Source: Streptomyces mangrovi
Lineage (GTDB): Bacteria > Actinomycetota > Actinomycetes > Streptomycetales > Streptomycetaceae
DNA: 64,000 nt
NCBI RefSeq assembly: GCF_900114215.1
Contig: NZ_FOSG01000004.1
Location: 1-64,000, forward strand
Reading direction: 5' to 3'
Below, piece by piece: positions 63,857 to 64,000 of the stretch (position 1 is its first letter; each line of letters begins with the position of its first letter). The notes under the pieces were generated by a model. That model did not search any database and was not told the DNA's origin. It was given only the letters and a program-made list of their open reading frames with translations. Made by a program: the position numbers and the translations under genes.

Positions 63857-64000
63857 TCACCCTTCGCGGTACCGCAGGAGCAGCATCGCCGCGTCGTCCT
63901 GCAGCGGCCCGCCGACATGCGTCACCAGATCCCGGCACAGCGACTCCAGACCTATGTCCGGGTTCTTCTCCCGCAGCAGGAAGGCCCGCCGGACCAACGG
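63857..64000 (-). CDS. SpoIIE/RsbU-type phosphatase, C-terminal end (partial)
   Basis: Read on the minus strand, the last 47 codons give LVRRAFLLREKNPDIGLESLCRDLVTHVGGPLQDDAAMLLLRYREG and stop. The DDAAMLLLRY end is the C-terminal metal-binding motif of PP2C/SpoIIE phosphatases. The gene runs off the right edge, so its N-terminal sensors are not visible. It is separated by 137 bp of non-coding sequence from the DUF3040 gene. Confidence 0.75.
   Translation of the reverse strand, partial: PLVRRAFLLREKNPDIGLESLCRDLVTHVGGPLQDDAAMLLLRYREG

Overview
The window reads as a chromosomal segment of a high-GC actinomycete, almost certainly a Streptomyces or close relative. The evidence is strong third-position GC bias, frequent GTG starts, long GC-rich hairpin terminators, leaderless promoters, and a gene order at the left end that is conserved across Actinobacteria. 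It begins in the 3' end of a 23S rRNA gene, followed by 5S rRNA.

Positions 0.4-14.3 kb carry a conserved block: a PgsA-type CDP-alcohol phosphatidyltransferase, a GDP-mannose-pyrophosphorylase-like protein fused to a degraded phosphomannomutase domain, a DUF881/Sbp/DUF881 trio, the FHA regulator GarA, the MerR-type FtsR, a bifunctional nuclease family protein, a second MerR protein, DNA polymerase IV, a PRC-barrel protein, and gcvP behind a tandem glycine riboswitch. Apart from the nucleotidyltransferase, this resembles the mycobacterial pgsA2-garA-gcvB neighbourhood. Two small Streptomyces hypotheticals, a GCS2-type glutamate-cysteine ligase, a CPBP membrane protein and a PhzF protein follow (14.3-19.3 kb).

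Positions 19.6-31.9 kb hold a complete selenocysteine system: selA and selB (overlapping), a minus-strand tRNA-Sec with UCA anticodon, selD, and a formate dehydrogenase whose catalytic subunit gene crosses an in-frame UGA with a SECIS-like hairpin 11 nt downstream. The Fe-S and NrfD-type subunits lie upstream of it on the same strand. Three unrelated-looking genes (a repeat-bearing membrane-tail protein, a DoxX protein and a conserved hypothetical) lie between selB and the tRNA.

Positions 32-42 kb are small transporters and regulators: a Clp-N protein, three EamA permeases, a divergent PNPOx/MocR pair, a LysR gene whose frame runs 280 bp into a convergent S9 peptidase, and a GntR regulator. 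Positions 42.6-47 kb hold a multidomain SpoIIE-type protein that has lost metal-binding aspartates, a decayed region with an MFS pseudogene and an integrase scrap, and a HipA-like kinase/DUF3037 pair.

Positions 47-64 kb hold two SDR reductases, an orphan oligopeptide-binding lipoprotein behind three tandem decamers, ung, a DUF3224/WYL divergent pair with a large palindromic operator, a TetR/flavin monooxygenase pair with twin operators, a Gfo/Idh oxidoreductase, an apolipoprotein N-acyltransferase, and a stress-flavoured group (universal stress protein, beta-phosphoglucomutase-like HAD, GH65 phosphorylase, DUF3040) preceded by a 29-bp inverted repeat. The right edge cuts a second SpoIIE-type phosphatase. 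I saw no CRISPR array, intact insertion sequence, prophage or large biosynthetic cluster.
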